This document shows positions 1 to 11,061 of a stretch of 64,000 bases of DNA, piece by piece; the stretch's first letter is position 1, and the number at the start of each line of letters is the position of its first letter. Position numbers and translations under genes: made by a program. Below the pieces are notes generated by a model. It was not told the origin of the DNA and ran no database searches. It saw nothing but the letters and a program-made list of their open reading frames with translations. Source of the DNA: Streptomyces sp. WAC08241 (lineage in GTDB: Bacteria > Actinomycetota > Actinomycetes > Streptomycetales > Streptomycetaceae); contig CP042279.1 of NCBI GenBank assembly GCA_007858575.1, forward strand, positions 6,665,001 to 6,729,000, given 5' to 3'.

Positions 1-917
1 GCTCCACCCGGGCGGCGCTCGACGAGGACGGGGCCGGCACCGGGCGGACCGTCGTCGAGGTGCAGCACCACCACGCCCACATGGCCTCCTGCATGGCCGA
101 GAACCACGTCACCGGCACCACCCTCGGCGTCATCTTCGACGGCTTCGGCTACGGCGAGGACGGCACCGTCTGGGGCGGCGAGTTCTCCTCGGCGACTACG
201 CCGCCTACCGGCGCGTCGGACGCCTCCGCAGGCTGCCCCTCATCGGCGGCGACCAGGCCGTCCGCGAACCCGTCCGCACCGGCTACGCCTCGCCCTCGAC
301 GCCTTCGACGGCGACCGGGAGAAGGCCGTCGCCGCCTTCCCCGCCCTCGCGGAACTCGACGAGCAGCAGCGGCACGTGTACGCCACCATGGCCGCCCGGG
401 GCGTCAACTCCCCGGCCACCTCCAGCATGGGCCGCCTCTTCGACGGCGCCGCCGCGCTCGCCGGGGTCTGCTCCCGGGCCGAGTACGAGGCCCAGGGCCC
501 CATCGAACTGGAGGGCCTGCTCGCCCGCGACTCCGCCCCGGAGACCGCCTACCGCTTCGGCGCCCACGCGCCCGAGGAGGACGGTCCCGTCGAGGTCGAC
601 CCCGGCCCGTGATCCGGGCCATGGCCGACGACCTCGCGGCCGGCCTGCCCGCCGACCGGATCAGCCGCCGCTTCCACACCGCCGTCGTGGAGATGGTCCG
701 CGACCGCTGCCGGGCCTTCCGCGAGGAGACCGGCGTGCGGCAGGTGGTGCTCTCCGGCGGCGTGTTCCTCAACGAGTTCCTGCTGCTCAACTGTCTGACC
801 GGGCTGACCGCCGACGGTTTCGACACCTACGTCCACCGACAGGTCCCGACCAACGACGGCGGCATCGCCCTCGGCCAGGTCATGGTCGCGGACGCCCGTA
901 CATCCCCTGGGAAGTGA
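1..917 (+). CDS. hypF: HypF-like carbamoyltransferase, C-terminal part (cut by window edge)
   Basis: The frame is open from the first base, so the N-terminal domains of a full HypF (acylphosphatase, zinc finger, YrdC-like) would lie outside the window. What is present is the Kae1-like carbamoyl-transfer domain: HHHAHMA, DGFGYGEDGT and WGGEF near the start, SGGVFLN and NDGGIALGQ near the end. These are the ATP/metal-binding motifs of the HypF/Kae1 fold. Losses of one C near 187, 285 and 605 break the frame; restoring them gives one continuous protein. The gene ends 4 bases before the aminotransferase. In hydrogenase maturation HypF carbamoylates HypE; here the neighbours are biosynthetic, so modification of a metabolite is possible (inference). 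Hydrogenase genes upstream of the window cannot be excluded. Confidence 0.8.
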   Translation, partial: STRAALDEDGAGTGRTVVEVQHHHAHMASCMAENHVTGTTLGVIFDGFGYGEDGTVWGGEFSSATTPPTGASDASAGCPSSAATRPSANPSAPATPRPRRLRRRPGEGRRRLPRPRGTRRAAAARVRHHGRPGRQLPGHLQHGPPLRRRRRARRGLLPGRVRGPGPHRTGGPARPRLRPGDRLPLRRPRARGGRSRRGRPRPVIRAMADDLAAGLPADRISRRFHTAVVEMVRDRCRAFREETGVRQVVLSGGVFLNEFLLLNCLTGLTADGFDTYVHRQVPTNDGGIALGQVMVADARTSPGK

Positions 918-921
918 TGAC

Positions 922-2266
922 GTGACCACCCGCACGACCGCCCCCACACCGGACGAGATCTACGCGTACGTCCGGGCCCGCGAATCCGGCGCCCGCACCT
1001 ACGCCACCGCTTTCGGCCAAGTCCTCCAGGACGGGCACGGCGCCCGCGTCCGCGACGGCCACGGCACCGAGTACATCGACTGCCTGGCCGCCGCCGGCAC
1101 CCTCGCCCTCGGCCACAACCACCCCGAGATCCTGCGCCGGGTGGGCGAGTACCTGGAATCCGGCCAGGTGCAGCAGGCCCTCGACCTGACCACCCCCGCC
1201 AAGTACGCCTTCCTGTCGGCGCTCTACGAGAACCTGCCCGGCACGATGGCGGACACCTTCCGCACCCAGTTCTGCGGGCCCGCCGGGGCGGACGCCACCG
1301 AGGCCGCGATCAAGCTCTTCAAGACCGCCACCGGCCGCCGCACGGTCCTCTCCTTCCACGGCGCCTACCACGGCATGACGGCCGGCTCGCTGGCCCTCAC
1401 CGGCAACCTGGGCGCCAAGGAGGCCGTGCCCTCCCTCATGCCGGACGTGCACCACCTGCCGTACCCCTACGACTACCGCTGCCCCTTCGGGCTCGGCGGC
1501 GACCAGGGATCCGGGTCGGCCTCACCTACATCGAGCGGCTGCTCACCGACCCCGAGAGCGGCATCACCAAGCCCGCCGCCGTCTTCGTGGAGGCCGTGCA
1601 GGGCGAGGGCGGCGTGATCCCCGCGCCCCCGAGTGGCTGCGCGGACTGCGCGAGATCACCGCCCGCCTCGACATCCCGCTCGTCCTCGACGAGATCCAGG
1701 CCGGCTGGGGCCGCACCGGCACCATGTGGGCCTTCGAGGAGTCCGGCATCGAACCCGACGCCGTCCTCGTCTCCAAGGCGGTCGGCGGCGGCTTCCCGCT
1801 CGCCCTGATGCTCTACCACGGCAAGTACGACGCCTGGCGTCCCGGCGCCCACGCGGGCACCTTCCGCGGCAACCAGATCGCCCTGGTGGCGGGCGCCGCC
1901 GCCCTGGAGGTCTTGGCCGAAGAAGGACTCGTGGAGAAGGCCGCCGTCAAGGGAGAGTTGCTCGGCGGCCTGCTGCGGCGCCTCGCCCTGACCCGTCCGG
2001 AGATCGGCGAGGTCCGCGGCAGGGGCCTGATGTGGGGCGTCGAGCTCGTCGACCCGGACGGCGAAGCCGACGCCCTGGGCGCCCGGCCCGCCGACGGCGA
2101 CCGCGCCCGCCGCGTCAAGAAGGCCTGCCTGGAACACGGACTGCTCCTGGAGAGCGGCGGTCGGCACGGCGCCGTGCTCCGGCTCCTTCCGCCCCTCACC
2201 ATCACGGAGGAAGAGATCCACGAAGTGGTCGGCGCCCTGGAGAAGGCCCTCATCGACTGCGCCTGA
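922..2266 (+). CDS. Class III PLP aminotransferase, diaminobutyrate--2-oxoglutarate type
   Basis: About 450 residues of a fold-type I, class III transaminase. Visible motifs are GHNHPEI near residue 60, the phosphate-binding FCGPAGADATEAA, FHGAYHGMT, EAVQGEGG, the cofactor aspartate region DEIQAGWGRTG and the Schiff-base lysine in SKAVGGG. The overall pattern fits EctB/Dat-type enzymes that make L-2,4-diaminobutyrate from aspartate semialdehyde, but substrate cannot be read from sequence. Start GTG 922 has an upstream purine-rich site (GGGAAG). One G is missing near 1508 and one C near 1627. It lies directly after the carbamoyltransferase and begins the overlapping operon. The ectoine enzymes EctA and EctC are not adjacent, so this is probably a precursor step for the cluster product. 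Confidence 0.85.
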
Positions 2267-2339
2267 GAGGGCGCTCGAGGCCCGCTCCCGGGAGCGGGGC
2301 ACCTCGCGAACAACGCGACGACGTGAAGGAACGAAGCAC

Positions 2340-3044
2340 ATGACGACGGCAACCGGTGCCGGGCAGTGGCGGGTCGACTTCGACGCCGAGGTGGTCTTCA
2401 GCAACGGCGGCTCCCTGCGGACCGAGGGCTTCCGCCTCGACATCCCCGGTGACGACATCGACGACGCCGCCCTGGGCGAGCTCCTCGTGCGCCACCTGGG
2501 GCTGCTGATGGTCGGCGGCACCACCATCAGCCGCAAGGAGCTGATCCGGGAGCCGCACAAGGGCTCGCGGAACACCGGGACGGAGGACGGCGCCCCGTCC
2601 GCCGCACGGTCGACCTGACCGGGCCCGGCACCCGCCTCGACCGGCCCGCCGGGGCGCCGGAGGGCATCGGGGCCTGGTCGACCTGCCCGTCGCCCTGGTC
2701 CGGCTCGTGGGCGTCGCCGAACCGGTCGCCGACCGGCTCGCGCTCGCCCCTTCGAGCCGGCCGGGCACGCCGTCGTCGTCCACACCGGCCGCCCGGACGG
2801 CCCCTTCCTCACCCCGGACGCCGTCGCGCTCCTCGCCGAACGCGGCGCCGCCCTGGTCGCCACCGACGGCGTCGAGCGCGACGGTCCGGCGGCCAAGGCC
2901 CTCGCCGAGGCCGGCATCCCGGTCCTCACGGGCCTGACCGGCCTGGCGGACCTCCCGGCCGTCGGCGCCCGGCTGCACGCGGTCCCGCACCCGGCCGGAC
3001 ACGGCGACGGGGACGGCGTACGGGCGTACGGGGTGGCCGAATGA
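2340..3044 (+). CDS. Small conserved domain joined to a short cyclase/kynurenine-formamidase-like protein
   Basis: The first ~85 residues (VDFDAEVVFSNGG, GFRLDIPGDDID, REPHKGSR) form a small conserved domain. The following part reads RTVDLTGPGT, LVDLPVALVRL, AVVVHTGRPDGPFLTPDA, LHAVPHP, which is the layout of cyclase/formamidase family proteins. One missing C near 2595 separates the two parts; with it restored they are a single protein of about 235 residues. If the break is real, a separate 92-residue protein ends at 2618. Further single losses lie near 2672 and 2750. The metal-binding HxGTHxDxPxH segment usual after the first strand is absent, so the protein may be non-catalytic or have another role. 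It ends in an ATGA overlap with the transporter. Start ATG 2340 has AAGGA upstream. Confidence 0.55.
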
Positions 3045-4389
3045 GCACCTCGGAGATAGGCACGGGGCGGTGCCTCCGGCCGGGACGACGGTCCCGGCGG
3101 CACCGGCCGAAGGCGCCGCCCCCGCCCGCAAGCCCCGTCGCGAGCTGCTCGCCGCCAGTGTCGGGTCCGTCGTGGAGGCGTACGACTGGACGATCTACGG
3201 CGTGCTCGCGCCGTACTTCGCCGAGCAGTTGTTCCCCGGGTCCTCGCCCACCGCCCGGCTGATCGCCGCCTACCTCGGCTTCGCGCTCGGCTTCCTCGTG
3301 CGGCCGCTCGGCAGCGTCGTCATCGGGCGGCTCACCGACACCCGGGGGCGCCGCTTCGGACTCACCTCACCGTCGGCCTGATCGCGGCCGGTTCGCTGCT
3401 CCTGGCGGTGATTCCCGGCCACGCCTCGATCGGCCTCGCGGCCCCGCTCCTCGTGGTCGCCGCCCGGCTCGTGCAGGGCCTGTCCGTCGGGGCCGAGAAC
3501 CCGAGCGCCGCCGCGTACGTCACCGAGACGGCCCCCGGCCGCAGCCGGTACTTCTACAGCGCCGTCTCCTACGGCGGCGTGGTCCTCGGCAGCGCCCTGT
3601 CGTTCGTCGTGCTCAGCGTCCTGCTCGGCGTGTTCGGGGAGACGGGCGTCGAGGACGGCGCCTGGCGCCTCGCCTTCGTCTTCGGCGCCCTGCTCGGCCT
3701 GACGGCCCTGTGGATCCGAGCGCGGCGCGGCCGAGAGCGAGGTCTTCACCGAGGACGCCCGCGCACGGAAGCGCGCACCCGCCGCGAGCCCCTGGCCCGT
3801 CCTGCGGGCCCACCTCGGCCCGCTCTCGGTCGTGTTCGCCATCACCTCCGGCGCCACCACCGTCTTCTACTTCCTCACGGTCGACTTCCCGGCGTACGCC
3901 GCCGACGCGGGCGCCGCCACCAAGGAGGAGGCCTCCGGGGCCCTGCTCCTCGGCATGGTGGCCCTCCTCGCCGGCATGCTCGCCGCCGGAAGGCGGCCGA
4001 CCGGTTCGGGGCCCTGCCCGTCCTGCGCACCGGCTTCGCCGGGCTCGCGCTCGGCTCCGTACCCCTGCTCGCCGGCATGGTCGCGGGCCGCGTGCCCGTC
4101 CCGGTCGTCACGGTGGTGCTGCTCTTCCTGCTCGCCCTGCCCCTCGCCGTCAGCAACGTCTTCGCGGGCAGCTCTTCCCGCCCGCCGTCCGGGCGGTCGC
4201 CGTCGGCCTGCCCGCCGCCCTCGCGATCAGCCTCTTCGGCGGCACCTTCCCGGCCCTCGCCGAGTGGTTGCGCTCCACCGGCCACGGCGGCTGGGTGCCG
4301 TGGTGGCCGGCGGTCACCTGCGCGGCGGCGCTGCTCGCCTCCTGGGGCGTGCGCGAGCACCCCTTCCCGACACCCCCGTCTCCGAGTGA
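3041..4389 (+). CDS. MFS transporter, metabolite:proton symporter (MHS) type
   Basis: About 450 residues with roughly twelve hydrophobic segments. The N-terminal half carries EAYDWTIYGVLAPYF and the loop signature GRLTDTRGRR, typical of the MHS subfamily that moves organic acids or amino acids with protons. The later VLLFLLALPLAVSNVFAG segment is another helix. ATG 3041 overlaps the preceding stop (ATGA), implying translational coupling. Several single-base losses (near 3077, 3375, 3720, 4010 and 4170) break the frame. It probably moves a precursor or the product of the cluster; a second MFS gene at 9620 is of a different, exporter-like subfamily. Confidence 0.8.
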
Positions 4390-4396
4390 GGACGCC

Positions 4397-5683
4397 ATGG
4401 ACTCCCTGACCGCAGTGCTCGACGCGCTGGAACCGCTGTTCCCCGCCCTGGAGGCCGACTACCAGGACCTGCACGCCCACCCCGAGCTCGCCTTCCAGGA
4501 GAAGCGCACGGCGGCCCTGGTCGCGGAGCGGCTCGCGGCGCAGGGCAACTGGGAGGTCACCACCGGCGTGGGCCGCACCGGCGTGGTCGCCGTCCTGCGC
4601 AACGGCGAGGGCCCCGTGGTCATGCTCCGCGCCGACATGGACGCCCTGCCGGTGAAGGAGGCCACGGGCCTGCCGTACGCGAGCACCGCGACCGCCACCG
4701 ACGACTCCGGCGCCGAGGTCCCGGTGATGCACGCCTGCGGCCACGACCTGCACGTGGCCGCCCTGCTCGGGCGTGCGCGCTGCTCTCCTCCCGCACGGAC
4801 CACTGGAAGGGCACGGTCGTGGCCGTCTTCCAGCCCGGCGAGGAGAGCGGCTACGGCGCCCGCTCGATGGTCGACGACGGCCTCTTCGAGCGCTTCCCGA
4901 AGCCGGACGTCATCCTCGGCCAGCACGTCGGCCCCGGCCCCGTCGGCCTCATCGCCACCTGCCCCGGCACCGTCATGGGCGCCACGGACTCCATCACCGT
5001 GAAGCTCTTCGGGCGCGGCGGCCACGGCTCCAAGCCGGAGTCGGCCGTGGACCCGGTCCTCATGGCCGCCTCCCTGGTCCTGCGGCTCCAGACCATCGTG
5101 TCCCGCGAGACCCCCGCCCAGGAGCCGGTGGTGGTCACCGTCGGCAAGCTCCACGCGGGCACCACGGCCGCGGTCATCCCGGACACGGCCGAGCTCGGCA
5201 TCAACGTCCGCACCAGCTCGGCCCCGTCCGCGACAAGGTCCTCGCCGCCATCGAGCGCCTGGCCAAGGCGGAGTCCGACGCGGCCGGCGCGACCGCGGAC
5301 CCGGAGATCACCTCCGTCTACCACCTGCCGATGACGGTCAACGACACCGCCGCCGCCGAGCGGGTCGCCGACGCGCACCGGAGGGCCTTCGGCGACGGGG
5401 CCGTGATGACGATGGGCCCGACCACGGCCAGCGAGGACTTCGGCATCCTGGCCACGGCGGCGCAGGTGCCGTCCGTGTACTGGTTCTGGGGCGGTCTCGA
5501 CCCCGAGGTGTTCACGGCCGCGTTCGCCGCCGGCCGCCTCGACGAGGACATCCCGCAGAACCACGCCCCCACCTTCGCCCCGCAGTCCGGGCCCGCCCTG
5601 CTCGTCGGCGTCCGCTCGATGGTGGCCGCCGCCCTGTCCTGGCTGTCCGACGCCCCGGCGGACGCGGAGGGGCGGAGGCATGA
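4397..5683 (+). CDS. M20 family metallo-amidohydrolase
   Basis: About 430 residues of the amidohydrolase/carboxypeptidase type. Conserved residues are visible: the LHAHPEL start, RADMDALP (Asp ligand region), HACGHDLH (metal-binding Cys/His), FQPGEES (catalytic Glu), GRGGHGSKPE in the dimerization domain and TASEDFG near the end. Such enzymes remove N-acyl or similar amide groups from amino acids. Frame breaks occur near 4768, 5226 and just before the end. The stop overlaps the next start as ATGA at 5680. In this operon it could deprotect an acylated intermediate or product. Confidence 0.85.
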
Positions 5684-7018
5684 CCAGGACCCGCCCGCAC
5701 GTGACGGTCCTGCACCGCTGGCGGGACACCCACGCGCTCTACGCCGACTACGTCGACCACGGCACCCACCGGGTCACGTACATCAGCACCGAACTCGGCC
5801 GGGCCTCCATACCCGGGGACGCCGAGGCCGTCCTCACCGTCGGCCTCACCGACGACCTGCCCGCCGTACGGGCGGCCCTCACCGCGCTGATCGAGCGGTA
5901 CGGCCCGCCGGAGGCGCTGCTCGCCCTCAACGAGGGCGACTCGACACGGCGGCCCTGGTCCGCGAGGAGTTCGGGATCGCCGGGCAGACCCCGGAGGAGC
6001 TCGCCGTCTTCCGCGACAAGCTCCTGATGTGCACGACGGTGGCCGCCGCCGGCATCCCGGTGCCGCCGCTCGCCCACGTCCCCGACCCCGACGCCGTACG
6101 GGAGTTCGGGCGCGCCCACGGCTGGCCGCTGGTCTGCAAGCCCCACCGGGGCACCGCCAGCAGGGGAGTGGTCCGGCTCGACTCCGGGGCCGACCTGGAC
6201 GCGCACCCGGAGCTGGCCGCCGACCTCGCGGCCGAGCCCTTCCTCGCCCAGACGTACGTCGACGCCCCGATCCTGCACATCGACGGCCTGTGGGAGGGCG
6301 ACCGGCTCGGAAGCTGGACCGCCTCCCGCTACGTGGGCGGCACCTGCGCCGACTTCACGCAGGGCAACTGGCTGGGCTCGGTCGAGGAGGACGACCCGGT
6401 GCTGCTCGCCGCCGTGGAGCCGTTCGCCGCCGCCGTCGGGGCCGCCCTCGGCGGGGCCGGCCGTGGGTCTTCCACCTGGAGGCGTTCGTCACCCGGGACG
6501 CGGACGGCGGTCCCGCCCTGGTCTTCCTGGAGTGCGGGGCCCGGGTCGGCGGCGGCGAGATCCCCTTCACCTGGCGGGACGTCCACGACGCCGACCTGAT
6601 GGCCGCGGCGGCCGACATCCAGCTCGGCCGGGTGCCGGTCCTGCCGACCCTGAAGACCGGCGAGGTCGGCGGCTACCTGCTCCTGCCGCTGCCCGTCCCC
6701 GCGCCCTGCCTCGTCGAGCGCGCCGACTGGACCGCGCCGCCCGCCGAGGAGCGCAAGCCGTACGCGGTGCTGCACGTGCCCGTCGGCCAGCGGGTGCCCC
6801 CGATCAGCGGATACGAGCACGTCGGCACCCGCTTCCGCTTCCGCGGCCCGTCCACCGCCGCCGTGGAGGACGCCATCGAGACCTCCGCGAACGGCTTCCG
6901 GCTCACCTGCACGCCCCTGGACGTGACCGGCCCGGACCCCGGGCCGAACCGCACCACCAGCACCGCCTGCCCCACCCCGCACCGCATCGGAAAGGAACAC
7001 ACACCGTGTCCGTCATGA
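5680..7018 (+). CDS. ATP-grasp ligase (first of three)
   Basis: About 445 residues with an N-terminal pre-ATP-grasp domain, the lysine strand WPLVCKPHRGTASRGVV, the acidic QTYVD strand and VFLECGARVGGGEIP, the Mg-binding C-terminal part of ATP-grasp ligases. Family members join a carboxylate, activated as acyl phosphate, to an amine. Restoring one C near 5940 and one near 6462 gives a continuous protein. The stop overlaps ATG 7015 of the next ligase (ATGA). A biosynthetic ligase joining amino acids is the simplest reading. Substrates are unknown. Confidence 0.8.
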
Positions 7019-8227
7019 CCACCGAACGCCCGCGCGTCATCCTGGTCGGCAGCCGCATCCGCCAGTACCGGGAGTACGCGCTCGCCTCCCTCGCCGCGCG
7101 GTACGAGGTCACCCTGATCGCCCCCGAGGCGCCCAGTTGGCAGGCGAAGTACGTCGACACCCACCGGATCGCCGACACAACGGACGCGCACAAGCTGTTC
7201 CCTCCGTCGCCGACCTGCGCGGCGAGGTCGCCGAGGCCGCGATCGTCACCTGGGACGAGTGGTCGCTCGCCGCCGTCTCCTCGGTGGCCGCCCGCCTCGG
7301 CCTGCGGGCCATGGACCCGGCCGCCGCCAAGATCTGCCGCGACAAGTACGCCACCCGCCAGGCCCTGGAGGCCGCCGGGATGGCGGCCGTCCGCCACGCC
7401 CCGGCCGCCAGTGAGGACGAGGCCGTCGCCGCCGCCGAGGCCATCGGCTTCCCCGTCGTCGTCAAGCCCCGCACCCTCGGCGGCAGCTTCGGCGTCATGG
7501 TGGCCCGCGACGCCGACGGCCTGCGCCAGGCCTACCGGCTCGCCGCCGCCAGCTGCCTCCAGGGCGCCGGCACCGCCGACACCGTCCTCGTCGAGGAGTA
7601 CGTCGAAGGACCCGAACTGAGCGTCGACAGCACCGTCGTGGACGGCGTCGTCACCCCCGTCTGCGTCGCCCGCAAGCGCCTCGGCCCCCAGCCGTACTTC
7701 GAGGAGGTCGGCCACCTGGTCACCGGCTGGAAGGACGAGCCCTGGGCCGAGGCCGTCGTCGAGCTGGTCAGGGACTCCCACCGGGCCGTCGGCGTCGACT
7801 ACGGCGTCACCCACACCGAGCTGCGCGTCAGCGCCGACGGGCCGCGCCTGATCGAGCTGAACGGACGCCTGGGCGGCGACCTCATCCCGCACGTCCACCA
7901 GCTCGCCACCGGCATCGACCTGGCGGTCGCCGCCGCCGAGATCGCCTTCGAGCGCGTCCCCGACGTCACCCCGACCCGCGCGCTCAGCGGCGAGATCCGC
8001 TTCCTCTACCCCTCGTACGACGGCACCATCGACCGGGTCGTCCTGCCCGACCCTCCGAGGTCGACGGCCTGGTCGAGGCCGTGGCCCTCGTCGAGCCCGG
8101 CGACGAGCTCCAGCTCCGCCGCGCGGCCTCACCCCGCGCTCGGCCGCCCTCATCGCCGTCGGCGAGAACCCGGTCGAGACCCGCCGCGCCCTGGACCGGG
8201 CCGAGGGCCTCTCCCGCACCGAGGTGA
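7015..8227 (+). CDS. ATP-grasp ligase (second), D-Ala-D-Ala/BacD-like
   Basis: The protein starts MTTERPRVILVGS at ATG 7015; GTG 7006, with AAAGGA nine bases upstream, is an alternative. The ATP-grasp core is clear: FPVVVKPRTLGGSFGV, VLVEEYVEGPELSVDS, then YGVTHTELRVS and LIELNGRLGGDL with the Mg-binding Glu/Asn. It belongs to the broad carboxylate-amine ligase group that includes dipeptide synthases. One C is missing near 7200, and bases near 8053 and 8125. No in-frame stop separates it from the following coding region in this sequence, but a TGA at 8225 overlaps GTG 8224 as GTGA, the same arrangement as elsewhere in the operon. I therefore split them; a true ~870-residue fusion is the alternative. 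Confidence 0.75.
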
Positions 8228-9623
8228 CCGGCGCCAGCACCCACAAGCTCGGCGCCCGCGTCGAGAACGCCGTCACCCGCCGCTTCTTCGACCACGAGCG
8301 CACCGCCGCCCGCATGACGGTCTCCGGCGTCCGGGGCGTCGAGTGGTTCCGCTACGGCGCGGGCGGCGGCGAGGGCCTCAACCGCCCTGTCTTCCTCAGC
8401 GCCGAGGACGTCGCCGGCCTCGAACACGACCTGAACGGCCTCTTCGAGCTCCTGAAGTCCGTCCCCGAGCGCCTCTTCGGCGGCGACCTGCGCGCCTTCG
8501 CCAAGGCCGTCGGCATGAGCGACACCCAGGCCGACCTGGTCCTGCGCGGCGCGGTCGACGAGATCCCGCCGCTGTCCCGCGCCGACCTCTACCGCGAGAC
8601 CGGCGGCTTCCGCCTCATGGAGCTGAACACCGGCACCTCGCTCGGCGGCTGGCAGATGGGCGAGTTCGCCCGCGCCCTGATCAAGGACGAGGAGTTCGCG
8701 GCCTTCGCCGCCGCCGAGGACCTCGTCTACCCCGACCCGCTGGCCCGCATCACCGACGTGCTGCGCCGCCAGGCCCCGTCCCTCGCCGGGATCGAGCGCC
8801 CGCTGCTCGCCATCACCGACTGGCCCGACGGCTTCGAGAAGTCCAAGTGCTGGATGGAGTTCGTCGTCCCCGCCTTCAAGGACCTCGGCTTCGAACCGGT
8901 CGTCTGCCACCTCGGGGACTTCACCTACGAGGACGGCAAGGTCGTGTACGACGGGCGGCGCGTCGACGTCGTCTACCGCCTGTTCCTGCCCGGCGAGATG
9001 CCGGACGAGCCGCGCACGTACGACCTCGTCAACCCGCTCCTGGACGCCGCCGAGGCCGGACAGGTCGAGCTGTTCGCCTCGCTCGACTGCGAGCTGTACG
9101 GCAACAAGGGCAGCCTCGCGATGCTCAGCGACGAGCGCAACCGGGCCGCCCTCACCGAGGAGGAGCGCGCCCTCGTCGACCGGATCCTGCCCTGGACCCG
9201 CTTCGTGCGCGACGAGAAGGTCACCTTCGAGGGCGAGAAGATCGACCTCCTGCCGTACGCCGTCGCCAACAAGGACCTCCTGGTCCTCAAGCCCACGCTG
9301 CTCTACGGCGGCGTCGGCGTCACCCCCGGCTGGACCACCGACCAGAAGGAGTGGGTGGAGAAGCTCCACCAGGCCGTCGGCGGCCCTTCGTCCTCCAGCG
9401 CCGGCTGCTCCCGACCACCGAGCGCTTCCTCTCCGAGGACGGCGTCACCACCGAGGACATGGCCGTCGCCTACGGCACCCTCATGGTCGACGGAACGTAC
9501 GCCGGCACCCTGGCCCGGGGCGTCACCGACCCGGCCGTCGGCATCGTCAGCATGCTGCGCGGCGCCCAGATCGGCTGCGCCTTCCACGTGGCCGACCCGG
9601 CCTCCGGCGAGGGGGAAGCGTGA
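8224..9623 (+). CDS. Third ligase: glutathionylspermidine-synthase/circularly permuted ATP-grasp-like protein
   Basis: About 465 residues from GTG 8224, or ATG 8314. Visible features are FRLMELNTGTSLGGWQ with the Glu/Asn pair typical of ATP-grasp metal binding, ELYGNKGSLAML, LLVLKPTLLYGGVGVT with the nucleotide-binding lysine and a glycine-rich loop, and a late RGAQIGCAFH segment. The order of these motifs suggests a circularly permuted ATP-grasp fold. One C is missing near 9390. It follows the second ligase without an intervening stop (see that entry) and ends in a GTGA overlap with the exporter. The function is inferred from the fold pattern only; a second amide-bond step is plausible. Confidence 0.6.
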
Positions 9624-11061
9624 CCGGGTCGGCCGACTCGCACGACCCGAACGACGTGAACGGCTCGAACGGCCCGCACGACCCGAACGGCTCGCACGGT
9701 CCGACGGAACCGGCCGACCCCACCGGGTCGGCCGGCCCGGCGGCCCCGGCGACGGCGCACCCGCCGCCGCCGGGGGCTGCGAGCGCGGCGCTCTGGCGCG
9801 ACGCCGAGTTCATGAAGTTCTGGACGGGCGAGGGCATCTCCCAGATCGGCGCCCAGGTCACCACCCTGGCGCTGCCCCTGACCGCGGTGCTCACCCTGGA
9901 CGCGTCCTCCTCCCAGGTCGGCCTGGTGAACGCCGCCTCCTACGCCCCGTTCCTGCTCGTCACCCTGCTCGTCGGGGTCTGGGTCGACCGCGTCCGCCGC
10001 CGCCCGCTGATGATCACGGCGAACGTGGGACGCGCGCTGCTCGTCACGGCGGTCCCCCTGCTCGCCGTGACGGACCTGCTGCGCATCGAGTTCGTGTACG
10101 TGGCCGCGCTCCTCATCGGGGTGCTCACCGTCGTCTTCGACGTCGCCTACCAGTCGTACCTGCCGACCCTCATCGGCAAGGAACACCTGGTGGAGGGCAA
10201 CAGCAAGCTCCAGGGCACCAGTTCCCTCGCGCAGATCGGCGGCCCCGGCCTCGCCGGCCTGCTCATCGGCTGGGTCACGGCGCCGTACGCCCTGCTCATC
10301 AACGGCGCCTCGTACCTGGTCTCGGTGGCCACGCTGCTCGCGGTCCGCCGGCTCGAGCCACCGCCGCTCGTGCCCGAGCGGCCCACCGGCCTGTGGAAGA
10401 GCGTCGGCGACGGCATCCGCATCATCTGGCACAACGCCCACCTGCGGGCCTGCGCCCTCCAGTCCGGGCTCTACAACTTCTGCTGGATGTCGCTCCAGAC
10501 CGTCTTCGTGCTGTACGCGGCCCGGCGCCTGGACCTCTCCCCGGGGACGATCGGCCTGCTGCTCGGCACCGGCGCGGTCGGCTCGCTCGGCGGCTCCCTG
10601 GTGGCCCGGAGCCTGAAGCGGACGATGGGGCTCGGCCCCGCGATCCTGACGGCGCTCGTGCTGTGCTGCGCCGCCCCGGTGATCATCCCGCTGGCCCCGG
10701 CGAACGACGGGATCCCCACCCTCGTCCTGTTCGTCGCCGCGTTCGCGCTGATCGGCGCGGGCGGCACGATGGCCAACATCCACATCATCAGCCTGCGCCA
10801 GTCGATCACCCCGGACGAGCTGCTCGGCCGGATGAACGCCGGCTACCGCTTCGTGTCCTGGGGATGCTCCCGCTCGGCGCGCTCGTCGGCGGCTGGCTCG
10901 GCGACCTGATCGGGCTGCGCGAGACGCTCTTCGTGACCGCCGGGGCCTTCCTCTCGGCGGTCCTCGTGGTGCTGCTCTCGCCGGTGTGGCGCCTGAAGGA
11001 CTTCCCGCCGCAGATCGGCGCGGAGCCGGGGACGACGGAGAAGACGGCGGTGACGTCATGA
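9620..11061 (+). CDS. MFS exporter with an Asn/Asp/Gly/Pro-rich N-terminal tail
   Basis: About 480 residues. After an unusual hydrophilic tail of ~50 residues (repeats of DPN, NGS, HGP) the protein continues as a twelve-helix MFS of the enterobactin-exporter type: WTGEGISQIGAQVT, the cytoplasmic loop VDRVRRRP, TSSLAQIGGPGLAG and a C-terminal WGMLPLGALVGG. One G is missing near 10854. Start GTG 9620 overlaps the preceding stop. An alternative later start would remove the repetitive tail, but none with a better ribosome site stands out. Probably the efflux pump for the cluster product, giving self-resistance. Confidence 0.8.

Noticed and set aside
1..917. NodU/CmcH antibiotic O-carbamoyltransferase
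   Set aside because: The HHHAHMA and NDGGIALGQ motifs with WGGEF fit the HypF/Kae1 branch better.
1526..3103. Long minus-strand open frame across the aminotransferase and cyclase-like genes
   Set aside because: Low-complexity Arg/Pro/Gly product; the plus strand carries clear protein families.
6903..8315. Long antisense open frame opposite the ATP-grasp genes
   Set aside because: It mirrors third-position GC bias of real genes on the plus strand and has no recognisable domain.
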